Below, in pieces: positions 1 through 9,875 of a stretch of DNA of 64,000 bases (its first letter is position 1; every line of letters starts with the position of its first letter). Both the position numbers and the translations under genes were made by a program. The notes beneath the pieces were generated by a model. It was not told the origin of the DNA. It saw nothing but the letters and a program-made list of their open reading frames with translations, and ran no database searches. The DNA is from Cynocephalus volans (lineage: Eukaryota; Chordata; Mammalia; Dermoptera; Cynocephalidae): the NCBI RefSeq assembly GCF_027409185.1, contig NC_084466.1, forward strand, positions 78,846,501 through 78,910,500. Direction: 5' to 3'.

Positions 1-468
1 CTGGTTAAGAGATTAGAGGAGGCAAAGTAGATAAGAATAAATGGTGAGCAGGTTGCCAGAAGGGGAAATTCTGGTAGCTGGAACATTGCTAAATTTTAGG
101 GAAAAATAGAGAGCTATTCTGAACTTTTACAGATCCTTGTTTCTTTTAGTGAACCCTATAATAATGAATCAAATGCAATGCTTGAGGCCTAACATTAATG
201 ACTGAGTTATGCTGTGGAGCTCTTCAGCACTGATCCCACGTTCAGCTATCCTGGTGCTTACTTAGTCAGTACTCTGTGAACAGGCCCGGACTCTGATCTT
301 GAGGGGTGAACTTTAGAATAGGCTGCTTAGGTCTGGTTTCCTGTTTCTGGTCTTGTAAGGTAGATACAATAGAACAAGCAGACAGTTCTTAGAGGGCCAT
401 TTATAGGCTGTACTGGACTTGTCCTGTCAGTGTTCCTGGTGTCCAAAAGCCTTTTTATACAGTACCAG
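1..468. other. No gene seen; 3' flank of the endogenous retrovirus
   Basis: No convincing reading frame or recognisable repeat was found. The segment lies just beyond the last env-like sequence of the minus-strand provirus. I looked here for a copy of the LTR found at 6613-7140 and saw no similarity, so the 3' LTR is either deleted or lies outside the window. The stretch may be host DNA or unrecognised env/LTR remnant. Confidence 0.4.
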
Positions 469-1073
469 TTACCCATTATTGCCTTTCAGCTCCAATTCAC
501 CTTTCATTACTTGCTCTGCCATATTGGCGCTGGACCATTTAAGCGTTTTTCTTTTGCAGCAAACATGCTGGTAAGCTTTATCGGTGAAGGGCTGTAGAAG
601 GACATTCCAGGAAGATGAGGCATCTCTTCCTGGTCCCAATATGTTCATCTCATTAGATGACTGCATGTGCATGGTCTTTTCTGCCATGCCAGTGGGCATC
701 TTCCCCCAGCATCTACCTAGCTGGCTAAGGCACCTCACCCCTAGAGGCAGACCCCCACTCAACCCACTCATACTTTCAGAGTTCACTTCCCAATAAATGC
801 TAGCAAATACTCACTTTCTGATGCCAACATCAGAACATACAACATATGTTGTATGGTTAAACCAGGATGGGTCCTGTTGTAACTAATGGCGCACTGGGTG
901 CTGTTAGTGGGGAGGATGGTTACGTTACTTAATGCCACAGCCTCAAAATACGAGGGATGAACATCATAACATAACCAACAATCTTCTGTCCAGGTTGGTT
1001 GCACTGGTAGGTGATTGGTTCCCCATGTGCCGGAGAGCCAGATGGTCCATAGGATGTCCAGATGACACATCAT
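469..1073 (-). pseudogene. Endogenous retrovirus env remnant (surface subunit, shortened and broken)
   Basis: Two open segments, 783-1073 and 469-786 on the minus strand, follow the integrase. The first holds a CWLC motif (the CXXC type used for SU-TM disulfide linkage in gamma-type and D-type envelopes), an adjacent Pro/Tyr-rich stretch and N-glycosylation sequons NVT, NST and NRT. The second has a Gly-rich stretch with Cys-Trp-Gly-Lys, resembling the C-terminal part of such surface subunits. CWLC lies only about 170 nt beyond the integrase stop, far closer than in complete envelopes of this type, so the receptor-binding N-terminal part is probably deleted. No transmembrane subunit, fusion peptide or membrane anchor was seen. 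The remnant cannot encode a complete envelope. Assignment rests on the motif and its position after pol. Confidence 0.6.
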
Positions 1074-1136
1074 GCTGCTGTTGACGGTGTGAAGGACAAA
1101 GCCAATCAGGATGGGAGTGAAACTCTCCCGCGAGGA

Positions 1137-1943
1137 TTAAGAGGCAAGTTTACCTGGGTTGTCACATAAGTCTCCTGAAAGAGAAGCATTTGCCTCAGGG
1201 TTGTTGTCCGTGGGCTGGGTTATTGGTTCAAGATTTTGAGGTACAAATTTAAGGTTTTTGGCCGGTATCCACATGGGACAGGGTTCGTCAAAGGGGAATA
1301 CACACCCAAATCCCCTTCCCATAGGCAGGAATGGGTCAGGTCCTCTCCAGTGTCCGGAAATGGGGTCTTTCCATCTAACTTGTACCTCGGGCTTTATTTC
1401 TTGATTAGACCAGTGCTTTCGAAAAGGTGTCATTAACTCATTTTTGGAAAAATTTAGAATGTTTAATGTAAATAGTGCTAATCCTAATTGTTGGTGGGGG
1501 CTGGTGGTACCCCCTTTTTGTTTCTGTAATTGAGTTTTTAAAGTTTGGTGATAACGCTCTACTATAGCTTGTCCCTGTGGATTGTATGGAATACCTGTGG
1601 TGTGGCGAATGCGCCAGCTTGAAAGGAACCCCTGAAATGCACGGCTAACAAACCAGGGGCCATTATCAGTTTTAATTTGATTGGGGAGTCCAAGTGTTGC
1701 AAAACATTGTAAAAGGTGACTTTGGGCATGTCGAGCCTTTTCCCCTGAATGAGCAGTAGCCCAGCAGGCATGAGAATAGGTATCAACAGTAACAAAGACA
1801 TACATGAGCTTTCTAAAAGGAGAAAAACGAGTAACATCAATTTGCCATAATACGTTGGGTTTTAATCCCCTAGGGTTAACTCCTGGGGATTGTAAAGGGG
1901 GGCACCTGTAAGTAAGGAAGGCAAAACTTACAAATATGAACAA
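1137..1943 (-). pseudogene. Endogenous retrovirus pol: integrase core and C-terminal domain
   Basis: An open segment of 268 codons carries the retroviral integrase core. The first catalytic Asp is near residue 36 (context WQIDVTRF), the second at about 93 (context KTDNGPWF) and the Glu at about 129 (context QAIVERYHQ). The last two are separated by 35 residues, the classic D,D35E spacing. A Trp-rich C-terminal portion resembling the DNA-binding domain follows (WKDP, WIPAKNL). The N-terminal zinc-binding HHCC region lies upstream, around 1950-2030, in a different frame, so a frameshift separates it from the core. The catalytic residues are intact but the polyprotein is not. Confidence 0.9.
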
Positions 1944-2000
1944 TCTTTTTAAAATCTTTAATAGGGATTTGCGGGAACCGTTTATGTAGGCCCCTCCAAT

Positions 2001-2707
2001 TTATATGATTAGGGCATGGAGATTAGATGCATCTTGTAAAGTTAAAACATGAGGGTTAGAAGAGGCTGTTTCGTCTGCTAAAAAGTTTCCTAGTGAAAGT
2101 AGACCCAGCAATTTTTGATGGCTTCTAAGATGTTGTATATAGATGGGTTGGGCCTGTTTGAATAACAATGATCGGGCCTGTATCATAAGAGGCGTAATTG
2201 GGTTGTTATCTAAACGAATATGGGAATTAAGCAACCCCAGAAGCAAATTAGTGGCATACAAACTGTCAGAAAATAAATTTATGGGTTCTGAGACCTTACT
2301 AAGTGCTAAAACTATACCTAAGAGTTCCTTAAACTGTGCAGATCCTTCACAGGGCTCATGGTACTTTTGAGGGACAATGTTAGATGACGGCTGTCTTCCA
2401 TGTGGCAAAAAGACAATAACAGCAGCCCCATGTTTACCCCATCAGTGAACACATTATAGGCATCAGGCGTGGGTTTCTGTAGAAATAATTGAGGTGCTCT
2501 CCAGTTTAAATGGCCAAAAGAAGTGACCCATTTATAAGGCCTGTAGTGACAATCAAGGATGCCGGGGAAACTCTCTAGTGCCAAGGCCATTCTAGGGTTG
2601 TTTCTGCATTCTAGGTCACTCAGTCGGTTTGGAACAATTATTTTGTTAGGTTCCCGTGCATAGCATCGGAGTGCTATGTCCCTTCCCTTTTGTGTTAAGC
2701 CAGCCAT
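2001..2707 (-). pseudogene. Endogenous retrovirus pol: connection and RNase H region, frameshifted
   Basis: Two overlapping frames (2318-2707 and 2001-2408) together cover the connection and RNase H part of pol. The first ends with a TDG motif in the context VFTDGVNMG, matching the first catalytic Asp of RNase H. The second carries the FSDSLYA motif around a later catalytic Asp, and further on Leu-Ala-Asp. The domain is therefore split by a frameshift near 2320-2410. It lies between reverse transcriptase and integrase, as expected for betaretroviral pol. RNase H would remove genomic RNA during reverse transcription; this copy cannot make a continuous product. Confidence 0.8.
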
Positions 2708-2784
2708 TTGGTCTATATAGGTATAGACTCAAGGGGATCCCCCCAGAGATATATGAATCCATTGTAAGGGGTTTCCCTCTTGAA

Positions 2785-3811
2785 CTAAGACTGCCATGAG
2801 GATGGTGGGATTAGGCAGAATCCATAACTGCAAGTCTTTTGAGGGAGAGTATCTAGCAAGCTGAACCTGGTTGAGAGAATTGTGAACCTCTTGTAAGAGC
2901 TGTTTATGTGCAATTGAAAGCGAGATTTTATCATGAGACAGGCTGTCCCTTTATAGTTTAAAAAGAGGTAACAGCTGGCCCGTGAAATGGGAATCCAGGG
3001 CCATAGCCAATTAATTTCACCTAAAAAACGTTGTAAATCAACCAAAGAACAAGAATCTGGGATGCAAAGTTGAGGTTTTAAAGGACTAATGCCTTGCAAG
3101 GTTAACTGGGTACCTAAAATTTTAAAAGGTGGAACAACTTGGATTTTATCAGCTGCAACATGCAAGTTACCCTTTGTGAGGCACATTTGCAGGACTTTAT
3201 ATGCCTCGGCTAATTGGGACATATTTAGGGCTCCTAAGATAATATCATCCATGTAAATGTACATTTCAACATGGGGGAGCCTTTTGACAGGTTGGAGTAA
3301 TTCATAAACATAGTTTTGGCAAAAGGACGGACTATTGGCCATACCTTGAGGCAAAACCATCCGTTCAAAACGTTTATCTGGCCCCTTAAAGTTAGTTGAG
3401 GGGACCGAAAAGGCAAATTTTTCATAATCCTGTGGGTTTAAAGGAATGGAAAAGAAACAGTCCCGAATATCTATAACCATGAGGCATAAGTTACTAGGGA
3501 TGGCAGGTACCCAAGGCAGTCCCCTTAGGAGGGGTTCCCTGTAGCAACATTCTTTCATTAATTTTTCGAAGATCCTGTAACAGTCTCCATTTTCCTGAAG
3601 ACTTTTTAATGACAAAAATAGGGGTATTCCTGGGGCTAGTGGATGGGTGAATATGTTTTAATTTGAATTGTTCTGCAATAAGTTCCTCAAGTGCCTGCAA
3701 CTTATTAGCTGGGAGAGGCCACTGCTCCACCCAAATTGGGGGTCCTGGTTTCCAACGGATGGGAGGGACCCCGGGGCCAGTGGCCTTTAGGATTGGGGGT
3801 GCACCTTCCAT
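2785..3811 (-). pseudogene. Endogenous retrovirus pol: reverse transcriptase, broken
   Basis: Frames 3494-3811 and 2785-3615 make up the reverse transcriptase. The first holds the N-terminal fingers segment (context WVEQWPL, then [14 protein letters not shown]). The second holds the first catalytic Asp (VIDIRDCFFSIPL), the LPQGM and SPSFCQ motifs and the YMDD active site at 3244-3255 (residues 121-124 of that frame). The change of frame between the halves is in the 3494-3615 overlap. The sequence type and the primer site match betaretroviruses (HERV-K/type D group) rather than gammaretroviruses, though a tree would be needed to place it. Confidence 0.9.
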
Positions 3812-4190
3812 CTTGTAAGTGTCTTTCCCTCCCGCATGTTTTGGAATTTGGGGTCCCCTCTATAATTTGGGCAAGAAGGGAGGTTGAGCTGCTGCTGGTA
3901 CTCCTCCTCATCTAAAATGTAATTATAAAATACTTTATAATCAGTGGTGATATAGGCGTCTGCTTGTCCCAGAATGTCTTGGCCTAGGAGGTTTGCATTA
4001 AGTCCTGCGGCTATAAGAGGTTTGACTTCCCCTCTTGTGCCATCAGCATCTTTCCAGGGGAGCCAGCCAACAGTTTCTTTGGACTGAGTATTTCCTCCAA
4101 CCCCCCAATATTTGTGGTCCTGGGACCATCCTCCAGCTATTAGGAACTTCCTCCTCGCTAAGGACCGTGCGGTCAGCTCCAGTGTCAATT
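3787..4190 (-). pseudogene. Endogenous retrovirus protease, frameshifted
   Basis: The aspartic protease active site DTGAD is encoded at 4172-4186 in one frame, followed by TVLSEEE. The later part of the domain, with the KETVGWLPW stretch and the LLGQDIL motif typical of the retropepsin C-terminus, is in another frame (ORF 3787-4188). The switch falls near a run of six C (plus strand) at 4101-4106, a likely one-base indel site. Only about 270 nt separate DTGAD from the last nucleocapsid zinc knuckle. There is thus no room for the dUTPase domain that many betaretroviruses carry at the start of pro, and no G-patch was noticed downstream. Confidence 0.8.
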
Positions 4191-4430
4191 AGGCATCAGA
4201 TATTTTTTCCCCTGATCATTATATCCATTTTTGGTCTTAACCCAGGCATAATAGGCACCGTCCAGTTAGCCCTTGCAGGTTTTGGGGCTTTGTTAACTCC
4301 TGTTAGCTCTGTGGGGGGTCGGTGTGAGTTGCATCTGGGTTTAGATTGACTTAGAGGGTTTCTAACTTGTTGTGGTGGAAAATGGGGTCCCCCTTGGGAT
4401 GATGGAGCTAAGGGCTGCCCCTTTTTTAAT

Positions 4431-4972
4431 TTAAAGGATTGCCATCCTTATCAAATTTAGATTTACAATCTGCCTTCCAGTGGTAGCCCTTTTTGCATCT
4501 TGGGCATGGGGTGGTGGGAGGTTTTCAGCCTTTTGGTTTTGAATTATTTGGGGGACAGCTATTTTTAAAGTGTCCCTGTTCCTCACAACCAAAGCAATGG
4601 CCTGTTTTATTACCAGAGAGGCCATTTCCAGGGGAGGTCATGGTATTAAACACCTTAATCATTGCCTCGGTGAGGGCGTTGGTTTGGGCTTGGAGGGCAG
4701 TAGCAATGGTGTGGGCCTGATGGCCTTGGGTCCCCACATCCCTAGAAGTGATAATCCACTTTTGTATGGAGCAATCCTTTTGACCCTCGTAGGCCAATTT
4801 GTGGTCTGATGTCATTCCCTCCCATACCAGCATTTTAACAAACTGGTCTCTTAGGGGCCCGGGGGGAATTTCCTTTGTATGCTTTTTTCTACCCTATCCA
4901 TAAGGAAGGGAGGTCCTCATTGTTTCTCTGGGTGATGCCTGATACAGGGGGCTCTGTAGGGCCCTCTGCAAG
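4431..4972 (-). pseudogene. Endogenous retrovirus gag: capsid C-terminus and nucleocapsid with two zinc knuckles
   Basis: This covers the end of capsid and the nucleocapsid. A stretch resembling the major homology region (Gln, Asn-Glu, Leu-Pro-Ser) is visible at about 4880-4940. Two CCHC zinc knuckles follow: the first at 4555-4596 (CFGCEEQGHFKNSC), the second at 4465-4506 ([14 protein letters not shown]), 48 nt apart and in the same frame. An in-frame TGA at 4525-4527 lies between them, so the second knuckle would not be translated with the first. Two CCHC boxes are usual for betaretroviral nucleocapsid, which packages genomic RNA. Confidence 0.85.
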
Positions 4973-5518
4973 TTATTTCCAAGCCGCTAAGCAGATGGCC
5001 CTAACCTGGTCTTGATATGGAGCGGGGATAGCGGCTTGCTGAATTCCTGTGCTGTATTGGTCTACCGTTCCAGATAGCATCCCAAAGGTTATTGGGACAA
5101 CTGTGTCAGCGGCCTGATTCCTCTCTGCCTGAGCATGGCATTCTTCCTTAAAAAAGGCAAAAAATCTAATATACTGGGGACCTGAGAGTACTGCCCTACA
5201 CAGCATTTTCCAATCCTGCGTGGTGCAGAGTTGGTGTGCTAATCCCTGGAGGATGGTTTCCACCCATGGGGAATTTGGACCATCTTCGGCCACAGCCTTT
5301 TTTAGCTCTTTTAGGTCTGTAGCCTCCCAGGGGTACCAGGGCGTTGGCCTGTTCCCCCCCAGGGTTGACATTGACAGGAAAAGCCCAGGGTTGGTAAGGA
5401 AAGGGTGGTGGAGTAGTTTCCCAGGGATTCCCCACTGGCTCATGCTGTTTATAGTTAACATTAACAGGGAAAGCTTGAGGCTGGTAGTGAAAGGGCAGGG
5501 GAGCCTCCCAGGGATCAT
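4973..5518 (-). pseudogene. Endogenous retrovirus gag: capsid N-terminal domain
   Basis: An open segment of 181 codons lies between matrix and nucleocapsid. It is Trp- and Pro-rich, with the pattern WYPWEATDLKELKKAV followed by predicted helices, as in the N-terminal domain of betaretroviral capsid. The first 40 or so residues are likely out of frame or belong to the preceding Pro-rich linker. Between this block and matrix (about 5519-5783) is Pro/Gly-rich sequence consistent with a phosphoprotein/spacer region, without a continuous frame. Capsid forms the core shell. Recognition is by position and composition, so the sub-domain limits are approximate. Confidence 0.7.
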
Positions 5519-5783
5519 TTAGTTGAAATTTGTGTTGCCAACTGGCTGTTATTTGTTTGTGGCCCCCTCCTGTAAGTCCTTAGTGAGAGGAGGGAGGGGA
5601 GGGTAAAGGCCCTCCCCTGGGGGCTTATGCTAGGAAAAGTCCTGGTCCTCTTGTGACCCCCATGTTCCTCTGGTGGTTCCCCGGAACTATTTGTTGGCTG
5701 GAAGGTATCCTGGGCATGACCTTGTGAAGAGACAGTTAGGCCACAGTTAATACGCTCCCTTTCAGACTTTTCCTATTGTTCTT

Positions 5784-6101
5784 CTAAGTCTGCGGAGGTA
5801 GGGGTATGGCTGTCACCTTTGTGGCCTTGCGAGAAGCAAAATATAAGGGCTGAAATAGTAGGGTAAACCCTAAGGGTGGGTCCTCCCCACAGCGAACCTC
5901 ACGCTGCCAGGCAAGGGTTTGTACATGATCCCATGTGTCCCAAGAAAACAGGTTGGCTGAGACAATCCAGGGAGCCAGGGCTAGAATGGTTTCCCAGGTC
6001 TTGGCAGCCATACTGTCAGAAATCTCAAGTCCTCTACTTTTTAACAAATATTTTAGTGCCTTAAGGGCTGGTTCATCCATTTTGCCCATGGTATTTCCCA
6101 T
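5784..6101 (-). pseudogene. Endogenous retrovirus gag: matrix domain
   Basis: The frame opens with MGNTMGK: Met followed by Gly2, the N-myristoylation signal of retroviral matrix. It continues as a helical domain of about 100 residues (context LKALKYLLKSRGLEISD and a Trp-rich W-x-I/L-x-A-x-A-P-W segment) resembling betaretroviral matrix. The start codon at 6101 is chosen because it places Gly at position 2 and lies about 490 nt downstream of the primer-binding site, a normal leader length. Matrix would direct Gag to membranes. The frame stops at 5784, before capsid, so gag is interrupted. Confidence 0.8.
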
Positions 6102-6589
6102 GGTATTTAGATGTATAGAAACAGAAAGAGAAAGCAGCTGAGGGTTATCACCAGAAAAAACCTGACGGGACTGGTGATGGCCAGTATTTTGGGAAAAGGG
6201 GATGGCCAGTCCCTCAGCTGGAAGAAGGCCAGGAGGACTTTCACCCGGTCAGGCTTCCGCTACTGGAGCCAACTGATATGAGACCTTCAAGGTCTACCAG
6301 AGAGTCACCCTGGCCACGACCTGTCAATTGTCCCACACCGTCTGCTTGTTCACTGAAAGTCACGGAATGGAGAGGGTAAAAGGATAGTGGGAAATAAGAG
6401 TAGGAGGAATAAGAAAAGAGTGAAAACGACTTACCTTATTTGCCTGTTGGGAATAAGGAGACTCACCTTGAAAACCTCTGTTACCCTGAGATGGCGTTTC
6501 TCCAGAGGGAGACTCTGTGCTGAGGCTCGTGGCTGCTCATTGCCTCTCTCTCAAGGCCGCACAGTGGGTCGGTTCTTCTTATGTGGTGG

Positions 6590-6607
6590 GCCCCACGTTG
6601 GGCGCCA
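6590..6607 (-). other. Retroviral primer-binding site, tRNA-Lys1,2 type
   Basis: Read on the minus strand, the 18 bases are TGGCGCCCAACGTGGGGC, complementary to the 3' end of tRNA-Lys1,2. This is the primer used by HERV-K and Mason-Pfizer-type betaretroviruses. It starts about 5 nt after a CA dinucleotide at 6613-6614 that would end the 5' LTR. The exact match is strong evidence for class and orientation. Confidence 0.92.
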
Positions 6608-6612
6608 GCTTC

Positions 6613-7140
6613 TGCGGGGGCGTGCCTGGGGTCCTCCCGCAGACCCAGAAGGAGAAGGAGCCGGCAGGATTACCCCCGGTGTTGGGACCAAGGGATCTAG
6701 GGGAAAAGTGAGCCTGCTGCCCGCCAACCCAGCCCCATGAAAGAGACACTCAGACGTGGCAGGGGTTCTGTCAGGGCAGTTCCACTTTATTGCTGTTACA
6801 CTGCAATTGATATAAGCAAGCAAGTAGGGGCTTTCCATGAACTAACCAATCAATTAAAGGATTACACGGGCATGCATTTTGTACTAACATGTTGAGCTTA
6901 GCAATCACGTGGGGTTCACAAGTGCGGAAATACTGGAGGACCAATAAAAACCTTTTGGAGCTGTCTTGGGTTATGCCTCCCCTACTTCCTGTGGGCGCCA
7001 TCTTCATCCTCCACCCATAGGCACCATGTGGCTCACAGATAATGTTTGCTCCTAAAAATGGGCCCAACAGAAATGAAGGCAGGGTGCATATTCCCTTTAG
7101 GCAGACCTTGGCAAATTGCATATTAATCTGGCTCCTAGGT
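6613..7140 (-). mobile_element. 5' LTR of the endogenous retrovirus
   Basis: The sequence immediately upstream (minus strand) of the primer site. It ends in CA at 6613-6614 and holds a polyadenylation signal AATAAA at 6786-6791 (minus strand), followed by a Pro/Cys-codon-like GC-rich R/U5 tract. Several ATTGG (inverted CCAAT) boxes are seen on the minus strand around 6860 and 6940. The outer border is uncertain (about 7100-7160) because no second LTR is present for comparison. Confidence 0.7.
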
Positions 7141-7192
7141 GACCTGAATCTTCTGGCATAAATCCAGATGCCAGGGACATTGCAGGGTTACT

Positions 7193-7386
7193 TTCTGTGT
7201 ATCAGACACTTAAGACTTTACTGGAATAACTCACTTAATTCTCACAACCATGATATGAGGTAGGTCCAACTCAGCCTTGTTCTATAGACATGATTAAGTA
7301 ACTTGGCAGAGGTCTACAAGTAACAGAGCTTGGATTTCAACCAGGCATTCTGGCTCCAGAACACATATTCTTAATGACTGTGCTAA
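7193..7386 (-). mobile_element. MIR SINE
   Basis: The plus strand shows the reverse of a MIR core: a stretch like actcacttaattctcacaac, then tatgaggtaggt, then ttaagtaacttggcagaggt and a final tggctccagaacacat segment. These are the conserved blocks of mammalian-wide MIR elements, strongly diverged, as expected of their age. Confidence 0.85.
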
Positions 7387-7619
7387 ATTCAGGTTCTTGG
7401 TGATCAAGTTGAGTGTCCTTGGAAAGATCCCTCAAGACAGCCCTCCAAAACTCCCTCAGAGACCCAGCCACTCTGTTCTTCACTACACTCAAGTAACTAC
7501 ACCCCAACTCTGTTGGAACCCAAAGATTCACCTTCTTCAAACACTTGGCATACAAACACTAAAGCTTGCTGGAGATGTCACTAAGCCAGACTGTCATATT
7601 AAGTTTAAACTGATGATCA

Positions 7620-8385
7620 TTAATCTCAAAGGGACACTCAATTCTCCCTACAGATTTCACTGTTTTCCTCATCATAAACTCACTTTCCCTCACTCTAGGG
7701 CATCTCAACTTTCTCTTCTCCCCTCAAACCATTTGCATCTTCTTTTAGACACCACTTTCCCTCCTAACTTGCCTCATATTTTGCTGAAAAATAGAAGTCA
7801 TTGGACAGGAATGCCTTCTTCTTCTCACCGTCAAATCCATAGGTCCTCCTGAACTGACAGACATGTTTTTCTGCCGTTGCAATGGGAGAAAGGTCCTTAA
7901 TTCTAGCGATGGCTGGTCCTTCCGCTGTACTCAGATCCCTTCCACTCTTTGCTCTCCCAGGAGTTCACTCCTTCAGTTATCACCTCTCTTTCCTTTTCTC
8001 CTGTTTCAGTGCTCCCTCTCTACCCAATCAAGTCCATCCATAGATTCATAGGCCCTAGTATTTCCCATCTTAAAAAAGAATGTCCCTTGACCCCTGCAGG
8101 CCATTCCAGCAATCATCTCATTTCTCTGTTCTCTTTTACAGCAAAACTTCTTGAAACGGTTGTATTCATTCTGTGACTTAACTTCCTCACCCACTTCAAA
8201 TGGCTTCTGTCCTGACTCTCCAAATGAAGTCCCCAGTAATTTCCATATTGTCAAATCCAGTGGTTTTTTCCTAGAAACTTACTTTAATTAACTTAGTGAC
8301 CTTTGACATTGACTTTTTCAAACACTTTCCTCTATTAGTTTCCCTAATAACACATTTTCTTGGTTTTCCTCTGTATCAGGCATCA
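7620..8385 (+). mobile_element. Probable degraded L2-type LINE fragment
   Basis: A pyrimidine-rich plus-strand sequence with phrases typical of L2/CR1-group LINE reverse transcriptase coding sequence: an aaacttcttgaaacggttgtattcattctg-like block near 8145 and cttcaaatggcttctgtcc near 8195. No frame survives. Boundaries and exact family are uncertain. Confidence 0.4.
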
Positions 8386-8630
8386 TTGGCTAGATAAACC
8401 ATGGATTGGTGACCATTTTCTAAGTGCCAAATACTTAATATTTTAGGCTTTGCAGGCCACATAGGACTCTGTCCCACATTCTTCTCTGCTTTTTTTCTTA
8501 AGCACCTCCTTAAAAATATAAAAAACAAAACAAAACAAAATAAAATATACCCTTAGCTCATGGACTACACAAAAACAGACTGCAGACCAGATTTAGCCTG
8601 TGTAGTTTGCCAACCCCTGGCTTAAACAAC
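8386..8630. mobile_element. Non-autonomous hAT-Charlie-like DNA transposon remnant
   Basis: Contains taggctttgcaggccacat near 8443 and ends with tgtagtttgccaacccctgg, matching phrases of a common mammalian hAT MER element, with an A-rich simple insertion (aaaacaaaac) in the middle. The family name cannot be fixed by eye. The SINE at 8641 inserted directly after its end. Confidence 0.55.
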
Positions 8631-8640
8631 AAAGGTTTAA

Positions 8641-8818
8641 TTATTTTATTTATTTATTTTTTTTTTTGTGGCCAGTAAGCGGATCGCAACCCTTGGCTTG
8701 GTGTATCCGCACCGCACTCAGCCAGTGAGCGCACCGGCCATCCCTATATAGGATCCAAACCCGCGGCCACGGAGCTCCCAGCGCTGCACTCTCCCGAGTG
8801 AGCCACGGGGTCGGCCCC
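8641..8818 (-). mobile_element. Dimeric tRNA-Ile-derived SINE (CYN-like)
   Basis: On the minus strand the element begins GGGGCCGACCCCGTGGCTC, carries a first tRNA-like unit with a B-box-like GGTTTGGATCC, then a second unit beginning GGCCGGTGCGCTCACTGGCTG with GGTTGCGATCC, and ends in an A-rich tail (plus-strand T run at 8650-8667). The flanks share an aaggtttaatt-type target duplication (8631-8642 and 8818-8830). It is homologous to the copies at 14302 and 57957. Such dimers match the colugo CYN family as I recall it. Confidence 0.85.
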
Positions 8819-9189
8819 AAGGGTTTAATTCTTGTTTATGATCCATACTAATGACGGGTCGAAAGTTCTATTCGATGTAGTGACTCAAGACCTAGGCCCA
8901 TTGAAGAGTCACCACGTCAAACATGACAATTATTGTGCCAGAGTGGAAAGAGGGCTCTGGACTGTTCCTCCTCAACAATGGTTGCTCATAACTCATTGGC
9001 CAGAAGTAGTCACATCGTCACATGGTCACATGGCTCACCCTCCCATGAGAAAGCCAGGATGTTAGCCCTACTGGAGAATATCACTAATCATAATCATATA
9101 GGTTGGGAGAAAGTTCTCTACAGATCTCTCCTCATTCTACATGTATTAACAAAAGGAGGCACTGACAGTTTTTGTTCCAAACTATCTTT

Positions 9190-9560
9190 TTAATGATTCT
9201 GCATAGCAAAGATCCTTGGAAGATAGAGATTTGCCTCATTCTGGAGCACGGGGCAGATTTATCATCTGCCATAATAGAGATTTGTCTCTTCCTGAGGCAG
9301 CAGGTGGGTTAGTTTGCGTGGAGCCCATAGAGAAAATTAGCTTTCCCTAAGTTCCATGTTCCTCATCTGTGATGCAAACTCTGTGTGTGTGCAACATTCA
9401 CACATCAACCTCATGAAACTTGGAGACAGAGAGAACTCTGCACACATAAAATTCATGCTGCTTTCTGTGCCATGAGAAATAAAGTCCTTTGTATCTGACC
9501 TAGGGTCTTGTGTCTTCTGTTAGCATCCATGAAACCTCAGCAGGCTAACTCACAAAACAA
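9190..9560 (+). mobile_element. Possible solo LTR
   Basis: The block ends in a layout typical of class I LTRs: an AATAAA at about 9478-9484 in ataaagtcctttgtatctga, then gggtcttgtgtcttctgtt and a CA-rich end. No second LTR or internal sequence is visible. The 5' border is a guess; 8830-9190 may belong to the same insertion but was not recognised. Confidence 0.4.
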
Positions 9561-9737
9561 GGAAGGTCCCCACTCTCATGGGACTTTAATATAAAGGAGG
9601 GGGGCATTTTTATTCTTGTCATTTCATCAGAAAGGTATTTCTTTCCTGATCCACTTCCCTGCAAGTTATTCTCTACATCCTGTTTCCTTCATAGAATTCA
9701 TAAAAATCTGAAAAAAAAAAAAAATCCAATCGTATAT

Positions 9738-9870
9738 ATTAAGTTTCTGTTTCCCTCATCTTGAATGCAAGCTCCTTGAGAGCTTGCATCACCATCTCCA
9801 GTGCCAAGGACAGTGGCCTGGCACATATCAGGAACTCAAAATATCTATTGATGGAAGGGAGAGAGGAAAA
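9738..9870 (+). mobile_element. L2 LINE 3' end fragment
   Basis: Shows the L2 tail order: cttgaatgcaagctccttgag, then catctccagtgccaaggaca, then gcctggcacatatcagg and a degenerate tcaataaat-like end. Old and diverged. Confidence 0.75.
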
Positions 9871-9875
9871 CCTAA

